The translations under genes were made by a program, and so were the position numbers. 64,000 bases of DNA from Dioscorea cayenensis subsp. rotundata (taxonomy: Eukaryota; Streptophyta; Magnoliopsida; Dioscoreales; Dioscoreaceae): NCBI RefSeq assembly GCF_009730915.1, contig NC_052472.1:558001-622000 (forward strand). Direction: 5' to 3'. The notes beneath the pieces were generated by a model. The model was not told where the DNA came from. It searched no databases and saw only the letters and a program-made list of their open reading frames with translations. This document shows positions 23,430-34,137 of the stretch, piece after piece (position 1 is the stretch's first letter; every line of letters begins with the position of its first letter).

Positions 23430-24260
23430 TGCCAAACCTCCATCTCCCCCTTCATCTCTCAACTCTCTTCTGACTCTCTAATTCTTCATCCTTATAATTT
23501 TTTTTTATTCTTCTTCTTTTTCTTATCTTTTTCATAAATCTTAACTTTCTCTCTTTTTTTCTTTTTCTTTTTGTTACAAACCTTAACATCTTCTTCATCT
23601 TCATCATCATCATATTCTTCTTCTCCCTTTTTTGTTGGTAACCCCAACTTCCCGTCTTCCTTTTTTTCTTCTTCTTCTTCTTCTTTGGTTGATAAACCCT
23701 AACTTTTCTTCTTCTTCTTCTTTAGTTGATAAACCCTAACTTCTCTTCTTCTTCTTCTTCTTCTTCTTCTTCTTCTTCTTCTTCTTCTTCTTGTGATAAA
23801 CCTTAACGTTTCTCTTCTTCTTATCTTGATTTTTCATTAATCTTCTTGATTTTTCTTTTTCAGTAAATCTTGGCTTTCTTCTTCTTCTATTATTTTTGAT
23901 AAATTAATCCTAACATCTTCTCTTCTTTTTATCTTAAGTTTTCATAAATCTTCTTGTTCTTTTCGATAAACTAGATCATAACTTCTTCTTCTTCTTCTTC
24001 TGCTTGTGATAAACCTTAACGTTTCTCTTCTTCTTATCTTGATTTTTCATTAATCTTCTTGTTTTTTCTTTTTCGGTAAATCTTGGCTTTCTTCTTCTTC
24101 TATTATTTTAGAAAAAATAATCCTAACATCTTCTCTTTTTTTTATCTTAAGTTTTTATAAATCTTTTTGTTCTTTTCGATAAACTAGATCATAACTTCTT
24201 CTTCTTCTTCTCCATAAACCAAACCACAACAACAACAACAACAACAACAATAACAACAAC
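23430..24260 (+). promoter_or_regulatory. Pyrimidine-rich leader/promoter with telo-boxes
   Basis: For about 800 bp before the ATG at 24261 the plus strand is almost all C and T, dominated by CTT, with the phrase GATAAACCYTAAC recurring. Exact telo-boxes AAACCCTAA lie at 23694-23702 and 23731-23739; TC tracts with telo-boxes are known from plant promoters of growth-related genes. A (CTT)n run spans about 23744-23792. The last 37 bases before the ATG are (CAA)n, an unstructured A-rich leader. Where transcription starts, or whether an intron lies here, cannot be seen. Confidence 0.55.
23793..24211 (+). repeat. 213-bp tandem duplication in the leader
   Basis: The block starting TGTGATAAACCTTAACGTTT at 23793 repeats at 24006 with few changes (for example TTTTTCAG versus TTTTTCGG, and loss of a few bases). 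Both copies end before the second (CTT)n run. Confidence 0.85.
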
Positions 24261-24758
24261 ATGAGCAACCAAAATGTTAGCACTATCAATAGTAACAACA
24301 TTAGTACTACTAGAGAGCAAAACACAATGAACAACCCTAACAAGTTGGCCAAGTACATGAAGGCACCATACCGTGGTCTCCTCCGAGCACGTGACTCATA
24401 CGTCAGCTGCTTCACCGGCTGCGCCGGCCGCTCCCGTTATGGCCCTATGATGGGCCACCCTGCCCGTGCCATCTCCGCCGCCCCCCGGGGCTTCAGTTTC
24501 AACTCTCACTCCACTTCCGGTGACGATGACATCGGTGACCTTATCCGTTCTGCTTCCAAGGCCAGTATCAGAGCATCTCCGGCGAACTCCAATGCTTCTC
24601 GTGTTTCTCTTCCAACAAGGACTCAGAGCTTGGATATCGGGAGGATCGACGAAGATAGTGAATTCATTGACGATGTGCTACCGGGGAAGATGCATCCCCG
24701 GAGCCAGAGCTACGACGTCCGATCAAACCGGAGTAAGCTTACCTTTGCAGCTGCTTGA
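24261..24758 (+). CDS. Plant protein of unknown function, 165 aa
   Basis: Single-exon ORF with ATG in good context after a (CAA)n leader. Residues 1-25 are Asn/Ser-rich. Then comes a basic, conserved-looking segment, NKLAKYMKAPYRGLLRARDS followed by YVSCFTGCAGRSRYG (about 27-62), which could be a short amphipathic helix with cysteines. The middle is Ser-rich. The C-terminal third has two parallel SQS-like motifs, RTQSLDIGRIDEDSEF and HPRSQSYDV, of the kind phosphorylated or bound by 14-3-3 proteins. No transmembrane segment or enzyme motif is seen. I have a sense that similar small proteins occur widely in angiosperms but cannot name the family. Confidence 0.75.
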   Translation: MSNQNVSTINSNNISTTREQNTMNNPNKLAKYMKAPYRGLLRARDSYVSCFTGCAGRSRYGPMMGHPARAISAAPRGFSFNSHSTSGDDDIGDLIRSASKASIRASPANSNASRVSLPTRTQSLDIGRIDEDSEFIDDVLPGKMHPRSQSYDVRSNRSKLTFAAA

Positions 24759-26490
24759 TGTTCTTGTTTTTGAAATTCCAAAAAAAAAAAATAATTAAGT
24801 GTTAGAAAGATTGATAGATGTCAGTATGTCACCGCTGCAACAACTAAGCGGTAATTAAAATATTTGACTTTTATACAGGAGATTGAGTTCAACGTCTCAT
24901 ATTTCACAGTTAAAATATAAAAGAGTGAGTGTGTACGATGATTTATATCCACATTCTCTATTTTCTTTATATTTGTTTCATTGAAAGTTATATATAGATG
25001 CAGTTCTAATGCATGATTTGATCCTCATCTTCCTCTCTATATATTCATATATATATATATATGTCTATTTGATCTCTAAAATTTTTAATAACTAGTGTTT
25101 CAAGATGGAAAAGAAAAAGAAAGCCATGAATTTTCACTTGATCATTGTTGAATCAATTTATTTTTAGACTTGGACAATAGTTTTGGTATTTTTGGGGACT
25201 TATATCCAGCTTTATATTCTTGATCTTTTGTTAGATTCATTCATATATTTAATGAATGATACAAATGGCCTAAGTTTATTTTAATAATATTCTAGTTTTA
25301 TATATTAGCAATAATGGTCTTGTAAACTTATGTTTGCATGGCTTTTTAAGTTTGATGCTTTGCTAATCATATATATCCATTATATATGATTCCCTTGAAA
25401 TATCTCTTTCTTTGTTTGTATATATTGTTGTCATGATCTCTTTGTTTTTTGAAATTGTTCTGTAGTTCTTTTCATCTCACCAATCCAAATTAAATACATA
25501 AATAAATAAATATTATAATTACTAATTTTATTTTTTTAAAAATAAATAAATCACAAATTTATTAAAAAAATAAAATTATTAATTAAAATTTTTAAAAAAT
25601 TAATTTAATTTATATCTATCTCTCAGAAAAATAAGACGAGAAAATTTCAGTTATATGCCATCCATGTAATAAAAAAATTATATTTTATTTCTCATCAAAC
25701 TCAAAAGCTAGGTTCTATCTTATGACTTGTTTATATTTTAAAAAAACAAACTAGACATAATTTTAAGTATTTAAAGAGAAAAAAAAGGTGTTATTCATAT
25801 TTATTTAACAATGATTGCCAAATGGGACATGGCACATTGTAACATCTTTGGTTTTTTATTGATATATATATATATATATATATTCTTAATCCCTCACCAA
25901 CTTAATCAAAATGCATCGTTTTCCATTTATTTTATTAGGATAATGTTAAAAGAAGCTGATAGGTTATATATATATTTGGTAAAATGTCATTATTCTTCAT
26001 TGGCGATTGAAAATGAGACTTTGGCACCAAAAAGAATATTTTTGTAATTTTATGATTTTAAATGAATGCTCACTAAAAAGAAGTTATATCACAAATGAAA
26101 AAGAATAATTGCCAACTGAATCCGGCATAGCCTAACAGTATCCATCTTGCATTGAGTTTGAGTCTTTCAACTTGCAATATGCAGCATTCTTTTGTCGGAA
26201 GTCTGTGTCTAGAACACTTTTTTTTTCTTCTAAGATTGTATGATAAAAAGATTTATTTTCAGAAGATTTACAAATCATTATAATTGGTGTACTTCTGTAT
26301 TTTCATGTGTTTTGATTAACAACGCTTATGTTTTAAATAAAAAATAGAAAAAATTGCTAACTCATTAAAATAATTTTACAAACTAAACCAGTGGGTACAA
26401 CCAGTGATAATATAAAAACCATTTTTATATAATTTAACAAAATAAAAGCCTCCTGAACAATGTTAGTAATCTCAGCTCCACACAGTTTAC

Positions 26491-26522
<32 letters not shown>

Positions 26523-26836
26523 TACAAAAATGACAATCACTATATATGTTAAGGGGCGTGCATACAAGTTGAGAATTAATCGTTTAATTTGTGCATCCTC
26601 AACGAGTACGACAGACTTGTGTTGTGAGCCTCCACCTACATCCGATGACTTGCTACTATTATTGTGTCCAATGAGTCTTGAACTCGAGACATTGCGAATG
26701 GTTCATTTTTGTTTTCAGAAATAACGCTAAGTACCGCTAGCTTACATTAGAATTCACTAATATTATATATAAATAAAATTAACAAAAAAAATGTAAATAT
26801 TTTACAATAAAATTTTGAAAATTTAAAATTAGGTTA

Positions 26837-26878
<42 letters not shown>

Positions 26879-27916
26879 TAATGGCCATGGGCATAGGGTT
26901 AATCTTAATTATAGGTTGCTTAGTTGACATGTTTAAGAGAAAGATGCTCGGTTATATAATAAAATATTAAATTTCACAAAAATTAAAAAAAAAGAAAATT
27001 TATAAAATAATTCCAAAAAATCCTGAAAAATAAAAACATTATAAATTATCAAAAAATGAATTAATTGAATGAAAAATATTAATTTTTTATTAAAATTAAA
27101 CCATCATCATTCACATAATAAATTTCATTAAGTATCAAATTTTAAATAAATTGATTATATTAAAAAAATAAAAAAATAAATTATTTTTTATTTTAAAAAG
27201 ATTAAAAAAACGTACTATTATAGTAAAACGACATAAATATTTGAAAATTTGCCATTTTATTTATTATAATAGATATTTCTTGAACTTTGGTATCTTTTAA
27301 AACTAAAAAAGGCCCGGCCCGTTAAGAAAACTTTGTAGGCCGTGGGCCCATAGAGCCCGCCCGCCCGCCCGCCAAGTTCGGTCCGACAAGAGCACCAGGT
27401 GACATGGTGGACACTGTAGTATTTTAAATTTAATTTTTGTAGTTTTTATTTGAATTAATAAAATTTTGGTTTAATTAATAATATAATAGGAAACCTTGAC
27501 ATAACCCAGTGGTTTAACCAGCTTTAGTGCTATACAGGGCCTTGTGAGAGGTATATATAATTTGCATCTCCTCTCTAAAGTTACATGAAATTATGAAATT
27601 AGTGCATCTCTGTATGTGTTTATTTTTTAACTAAACTATATATATATATATATATTTATTAATAATTTATTTTTAAGAATATTAATTAACAAAACAATTA
27701 TTTAATTAAACAAAAAATTTGAAAGAAATAAGGTTATTTGTAATTTATTCGATGAAGATAATTCGGTACTTTTCAAGGGTTATATATGTATATTATATTT
27801 TATAGGGGTTTAGATGCAAGTTAGATCACAAAGCACGGATCTCAACGCTTCCGATTAGCTAATCCTGACCGCCCATTTAGAGAAAGAATGATAATGTAAG
27901 AGAGAAGAGAGACGGA
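24759..27916. other. AT-rich intergenic DNA
   Basis: It contains many (TA)n and A/T runs. A GC-rich island at about 27311-27400 includes (CCCG)n at about 27356-27373. A frame at 26530-26724 looks fortuitous. The last 100 bp before 27917 are the probable leader of the FKBP gene (purine-rich). Confidence 0.4.
26838..26875 (+). repeat. (TA)n microsatellite
   Basis: An uninterrupted AT run of about 38 bp. Confidence 0.85.
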
Positions 27917-30900
27917 ATGAGAGATCACACTGAAGGACCAGCAATGGCGCACTCATCGAGGGTCACCTTCTCGTCGGCGGCGGCGAGGGCGGCGGTGGTA
28001 GACGACGATGACTTCGATGAGGAACCCGGCGAGGTCATCGAGTCGGCGCCACCCCTCCGCGTTGGTGAGGAGCGGGAGATCCATCCATCTGGGCTCAAGA
28101 AGAAGCTCCTCCGCGCTGGCCGTGGTTGGGAAACCCCTGTCTTCGGGGATGAAGTCACAGGTCTTGCATTTTTTTACTTAATTAACGATTTCCAGACGGA
28201 AGATCTGATTTTTGGCATTGGTTCTTTGTGATTCTTCGTTTATAATTGAAAAAGTTGGAATTTTTGTGCTTCTTATGTGTGATTTCAGTTCATTACGTTG
28301 GTAGATTGATGAATGGAAGCAAGTTTGATTCAAGTCGGGATAGAGGAGACCCTCTCACTTTCAAACTCGGCAATGGTGAGATTTCTATTGGTTTTCTTCC
28401 AATTCGAGTTGTGTTCTTTCAATTAGTTGATGTAGCTTCAGAGATTTTTATTGGATCAGTTGTCTTGCTTCTTTGGATGAGATATTGCAGTGTTTTCATG
28501 GGTGCCTTTTCTGTAATTAGGAGAGGTAGTCAGTGGGTTGGATCATGGGTTAGTGACAATGAAGAAGGGTGAATTGGCATTGTTCACAGTGCCATCTGAT
28601 TTGGGCTATGGAAGTGTTGTTGGTATTCAAGGTGTTCCTCCTGGTGCTGACCTCCAGTTTGAAGTAGAATTGGTATCATGGCTCACTGTGGTGGATATCT
28701 GCAAGGATGGTGGAATTATCAAGAAAATCATGTTCAGCGGGGATGACGTTCAAGCTGGTGATCTGGATCAAGTTACAGGTGCTCCTTTGTCAATCTTGTT
28801 TGAGATTCCATGGGCTAGTTTTTGACAACTTTGTGCCAGCATCTTTTTAGTCTCTCGCTGTCTTGTGGCATGAATGATCTTAATTGGCTTTTCATCATGT
28901 TGTCTTCAGTCAAATACCAAGTGAGGTTATCAGATGGTAAACTTGTTGCAGAAAGTCCTGAAGGAGGATCTGAGTTTTATGTCAATGAAGGTACTAAAAC
29001 CCATGTCATTAATATGAGAATTATTTTAGTATTTTATTTTTGTGCAATCATGCGCTTATATCAAGCTGAATTAGATGCTATTATTGTTGTTTTCCTTTTT
29101 AATGATATGTTATTTTGACATCTTTATGATGCCAATATCCTTTATACAAAGCCTTCACAAATCCTTAATTTATGTCTGAAATTTGACCTATGTAATAATG
29201 TGCTATAATAAGGAAATGTTGTTTTACTTTCTTTTGTGAAATTTTGATCATTCTTTATAATGCAGGGCATCTATGTGAAGCTTTTCCAAAGGTCCTAAAG
29301 ACTATGAGAAAAGGGGAAAAGGCTGTTGTAACTGTTCAACCACAATGTATGTCTCGGTAGCAAATTGACCCTGATATTTTAAGGTTTGAATGAGTTGCTC
29401 TTGTTAGCTTAACTTGGTTTTAACACTGCTAGATTATTGCCTGTTCTAGCTAGCCAAAATGTGACACCGATTAATGAAAATCATGTTCACTTTGCTTGGA
29501 TTTGCTGCTCGAGGAAACCTTCATAGAAGCAGTGTTCATGGTAGAACCAACATAGTGAGACTCTTTGTAATTGTTAATATTGATCAGATCACTGTAGACC
29601 TCGATGCTTGATTCAGTTTTGCACTTTCAAGTTGGACCTTTTTATTAACAAGAATTTCATTATCAAGTTTCTTTCAAGGATAAACCGTTTTGCAGTTGAA
29701 CTTGTATTACATTGAATGTCCATTGCCCATTCAAAAATATTTTTCAACACTAGTTTGCACTTTTTTTTTTTGGGTCAAATCTGGCTGTATGATCATTTGC
29801 TTAAGATCAATTTTCTGTTCCTAATTCACCTTCGAATTCTATTCCTTTTCAGTTTGCTTCCTTTCTCCACACTTGTGTCATTCTGATTGTTTTGATGAAG
29901 ACATCCTGATTAGGAGGATCTGGAATTAAGGATATTTTCAGCAAGTTACCTGCCAGAAAGTTTTCTGATGACACAATTGACTTGCACAATTTAATAGGAT
30001 ATATTTGTGGCCTACCAACATCCATGATTTTCTTCATCTCTTGACTGTAATCTGCTTTATTTCTTGTTATAACATCATATAGACCACTGCAAAATTTTCT
30101 GGCTTAGTTCATTCTTTTCCTGCAGATGCTTTTGGAGAGCATGGGAGAGAGGCTGAAAATGGATTCCAAGCCATTCCGTCAAATGCAGTTCTCACTATTG
30201 ATGTTGAGTTGGTATCTTTGAAGCCTGTTGTGGATGTTAGTGGTGATTTGAAGGTCTTGAAAAAGGTACTGAGATCAGGAGAAGGTATTCATAGACCAAA
30301 GGATGGAGAGGCTGTTCGAAGTAAGTCTTTGCATTTGTGATGTGCACTAATTGTCTGCAATTCTTTATTTATATATGTTTTGATAATTATTTATCATCAA
30401 CCAACAAATCTAATCCAAATCACAAATAGAAGCCAAAATTTCCATTTGGGAACAAGGACATGTATAGAATCCTTTCTTTATAATATTTGTATCTCAATTC
30501 AGTTAGGTACACAGCGATGCTTGAAGATGGCACCATATTTGAGAAATTAGGCTTTGATGGAGAGCTGTTTGAGTTTGTTATAGATGAAGGTAAATATAAT
30601 TCAAATTTTCAGGTAAAAATGTTTTTATTTTTTCTATTTGATTTTATCATGCTAACTGCAGTAACGATTGCTCTTTATCTGCTTTATTTCTATTTATTGT
30701 GAGATACAGAACAGGTAGTTGCTGGTTTAGAACAAGCAGTAGGAACAATGCTGAAGGGTGAACTATCTGAAGTCACAGTGAAACCAGAGTATGGCTATGG
30801 GAATGATGAGACTAAGCGAGATCTTGCAATACTTCCTCCATGTTCAACCTTAATATATCAAGTGGAGATGGTGGACTTTACGAAGGTGATGATGCACCTG

Positions 30901-32008
30901 ATCAGTTGATGAAGTTACAGATTTAAAATTTACGGCAATGAGTTCAATTTTTTTATTTTAATTCACAGGAAAAAGAACCATGGGAGATGAGTGGTCCTGA
31001 AAAAATTGAAGCTGCAGAGAAGACAAAAAAAGCAGGCAATGATCTTTATAAAATTGGGAAATTTAAGCGAGCTTCAAAGAAGTATGAAAAGGTATTCCAA
31101 ATGGGAGTAACAAGGAATGAACTTGTTATAGTTGAGTAATAATTAATCTTTTGCTACTTTGTCAGGCTGTGAGCTATATTAATGAAGATGAACCTCTTGA
31201 GAGTGGTGAAGAAAAGCTTGTTAAATCTCTTAGAATCACCTGCTGGTTGAATCACGCCGCTTGCTGTCTCAAATTAAACAATTTTCTTGAAGCCGTCAAT
31301 CTATGCTCAAAGGTAAGACGAACAAATTCGTATTTTATCAAGTGACATTCATAAAGATCCCAATTTTTTTTTTCCGGTCATTTAGGTGCTAGATGTTGAG
31401 TTTCACAATGTGAAGGCATTGTATCGACGAGCGCAAGCTTATATAAAAACCGCCGATCTTGATTTAGCTAAACTCGATATTCAGAAAGCATTAGAGGTTG
31501 ATCCACAGAACAGGTCAGAGAGTCATATATATAATTGTGCCGCCTTCTCTTATCGTCTTCTAATTGAACAGTTGAATTATAGGGAGGTGAAATCACTGCA
31601 AACAACACTGAAACAGCTCCAACTAGAGAACAACAAAAGAGATGCAAAGCTCTATGTGAACATGTTTGCATCGACGAGAAAAGACACGGACGTCGTATTA
31701 AAGGTGACATTGTTAAAATCAAAAGTCGGAAATTAATCAATACATAAATTTTCACCGATACTGTGAATTTTCTCATGCAGAGGCTGAAGGTCGAGAAGGC
31801 AAATGCTGATGAAGTGCAGGCAATGGAATATGAACATTCTGCGGTAGTGACAATTTGTTCATATGATTTACTCTGTTTATATGAAGAAATTATAACTAAC
31901 TCTGAATAATATATATATATATAAAATCTTATGCAGAGTACTGAGATTGAGAAACCACATGAAGAAGAAGCTGTGGGAGATTCAGGAGTTCAAATAATGG
32001 AATTATAA
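27917..32008 (+). CDS. ROF1/FKBP62-like peptidyl-prolyl isomerase with TPR
   Basis: Fourteen exons join in frame to give 620 residues: 27917-28160, 28289-28375, 28521-28778, 28910-28990, 29266-29346, 30126-30320, 30503-30589, 30710-30885, 30969-31091, 31166-31312, 31386-31513, 31583-31703, 31781-31843, 31937-32008. Three FKBP modules (about 58-165, 178-282, 295-403) precede a TPR region (about 414-536, including GNDLYKIGKFKRASKKYEKA and ALYRRAQAYIKTADLDLAKL) and a charged tail. Family members bind HSP90 through the TPR and act in heat-stress signalling. The first module keeps VHYVGRLMNGSKFDSSRDRG and LGYG but has Leu at about 117 (VVSGLDHG) where active FKBPs have Trp. The second and third modules are diverged, as is usual. 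ATG 27944, in better context, is an alternative start nine codons in. It is longer than Arabidopsis ROF1 (551). Confidence 0.92.
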
Positions 32009-32532
32009 AAAAAATAAAAAGAAAAAGAAAGAAAAAGGAAAACAGATACATTATAGTGATCTCAATATTCATGATCTTATGAGTGATGCTGAATTCTTCT
32101 TAAGTTGTAGTTTGTTTGTCATCTATGTTGTATGGGTTTCACTTCTTTTCCCTTGAGGATTTTTTTTTGCATGTATACCCTTGTTATTTTGGTTAATTTT
32201 AGGCTTTTTTAGCTAATATTAATATGTGAAATTTTATTAAAAATCTTTGTTTTGTTAACTAAATTCTCAAATTTCAGTAACATTAGAATGAGAAAGGTAT
32301 GAGTGAAAGTGCATTTAAAAATTATTTAAATTCATAAAAAAATAAAAAAATACTATTATTTAATTAATTTAAGCATTTTTTTATAAAATTTTTGAAGAGG
32401 ATGACGTTTAGATTTATAACCATGAATTGATTATTGAAGAAATATTAGCCAAACGAAACAAGTAGGTTTATTTATTTATTATTTTTTTAAAAAATCTCCA
32501 ATAAAGACAAATTTGATGATTTGTTTAATTTG

Positions 32533-32760
32533 TCTACTCCATGTATGTTTGACTTAAGTGATAAAGGTGACAAGTGTTATTTTACAAGTGGGTTTATTTA
32601 AGTGATAAAGGTGACAAGTGTTATTTTACAAGTGGATTGTCAATTATCTCACAATGGATTGTCAATGAATAGATATGTATAGTGATGTATTAATTATAGT
32701 GATTTATTGGATTAATATACTCAGCCTAATGTTATATAAAATAATTAGAGTTTATCATGC
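32533..32760 (-). repeat. SINE-like dispersed repeat, diverged copy
   Basis: Read on the minus strand it contains, in order, a CTATAATTAATACATCACTA segment, TATCTATTCATTGACAATCC, and ACACTTGTCACCTTTATCA at its 3' end, the same order as the copies at 37570, 43990 and 60935. Its 3' end is duplicated: a 44-bp unit (TAAGTGATAAAGGTGACAAG...) starts at 32555 and 32599. Confidence 0.5.
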
Positions 32761-33429
32761 ATATGTACTGTTGACCCAGAAATTCAATCATAAGTTTGCT
32801 TATTCACTATATAAGTAATAATGTACTAAGTGATTGTTTCAGTGCACTGCCCAGTGGTTGTTCTAGTGCAGTGATTGTTTAAATATATTTATTATAATTA
32901 TTTTGTTATCATTTTTATTTCAATGATTATTAATGTAAATAAACAATCCAAAATTATTGAAAATAATTCAACCACCAAGGATGATTTTGTAATTACATAA
33001 AAGCATTTTTCAATGCAAGATGATGATATTTTCGTAGTACGAGCTAATCGTTATAGATGATGTGATTAATTTTTTTTAATGAAGGAGTGGTTTATTCAAT
33101 TTTTTTTTAATTATGATCAATTATTTTTGAAAATAATTCTAGAAATGATTGTCTGGATTGTACGTGTGCTTTTTCCTTCCTTATCTTTTGCTTTTGAGCA
33201 AGTCTCTTATCTTTTGTTGTGTCATTTTCTGAAAAGTTTTCCTGATTAATCATATCTTATTAATTTTTAATAATTATTTTCTTTTTGAGAAAAGTAACTA
33301 AAGGTCCCCCAAAATTCGCAGAAATTTTGTAATTCCATGCTATACTTTTTCAGTCTGGTGTTAAGTTATCAGAGAAAAAAACTACAATACTAAAAAATGT
33401 GTGGGTTTTTGTATTTGTTTCGTTTTTTT

Positions 33430-33456
33430 AATTGAAGTGATTTATCCATTTTTTTA
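33430..33456 (+). mobile_element. Possible LINE 3'-end motif
   Basis: AAGTGATTTATCCATTTTTT resembles the LINE 3' end, with mismatches; no coding sequence accompanies it. Confidence 0.3.
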
Positions 33457-34137
33457 AAAAACTATAATATTTTTGTACTAATTCACAAGAAAAATTACAG
33501 ATTTGTGAAATTCAATAAAAAAAGGTAATACCATCTATTGGTTGAGAGCCTTGAAAAAAAGTAATTTAACATTAAAAGAAGGGATTGGAAAGTATATTGT
33601 ATTCATTGTAACAAAAAAAAAAGTACCTTGAATTGAAAAATATATTGAATTGACAAATATTATTTTGTGGTACTCTAACAGTACCACAAAATAATATGCT
33701 CTAATTTAAATACTATTTATGGTATTATTTAAATAAATTTAAGTGAGTTTTTCTTAAAAAAAGAAGAAGACATATTTAAAAAATTTATTAATTCTATATA
33801 ATTTTATAATTTTTTAAAAAAATAAAAAACGCTTATTTTTATGGCCCTTGAGTTAAATCTTTTAAATGACGAATTTTTATTATTAATATGATGGATGATT
33901 GAGTTAATCTATAAATCATTTTAACTGATGTATTTTCATACTTGCTAATCCCATCAATTAAAAAAAAAAAATTAAATAATAATAAATCTCTAGGACTAAT
34001 ATAAAATATTTCTGGAAGTAGAATTCAATTTAAATATAAAATTTTTTCCCCGCACGGAAGTAAACACCAGAGATTAGAACTCATCATAATCTCCATTTTC
34101 CAACAAACTTATTCAATTATCATTTTCCACCGGAACT

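Larger units (their letters stand above)
32009..34137. other. AT-rich intergenic DNA before SCPL copy 1
   Basis: Apart from the SINE-like repeat (about 32533-32760) and a possible LINE 3'-end motif near 33430, nothing is recognised. The last 100 bp are shared with the other SCPL copies and are the likely promoter/leader. Confidence 0.4.

Noticed and set aside
23744-23792. Telomeric insertion
   Set aside because: Telo-box words are isolated and embedded in CTT repeats; no (TTTAGGG)n array is present.
24155-24415. Minus-strand frame with long Leu run opposite the unknown gene
   Set aside because: It arises from (CAA)n read in reverse as Leu codons.
26530-26724. 64-codon frame
   Set aside because: Could be a transposon scrap, but has no motif, repeat partner or neighbouring exon.
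27352-27374. GC-rich (CCCG)n island as a possible regulatory element or CpG island
   Set aside because: Only about 60-90 bp, far from any start, and looks like a simple repeat.
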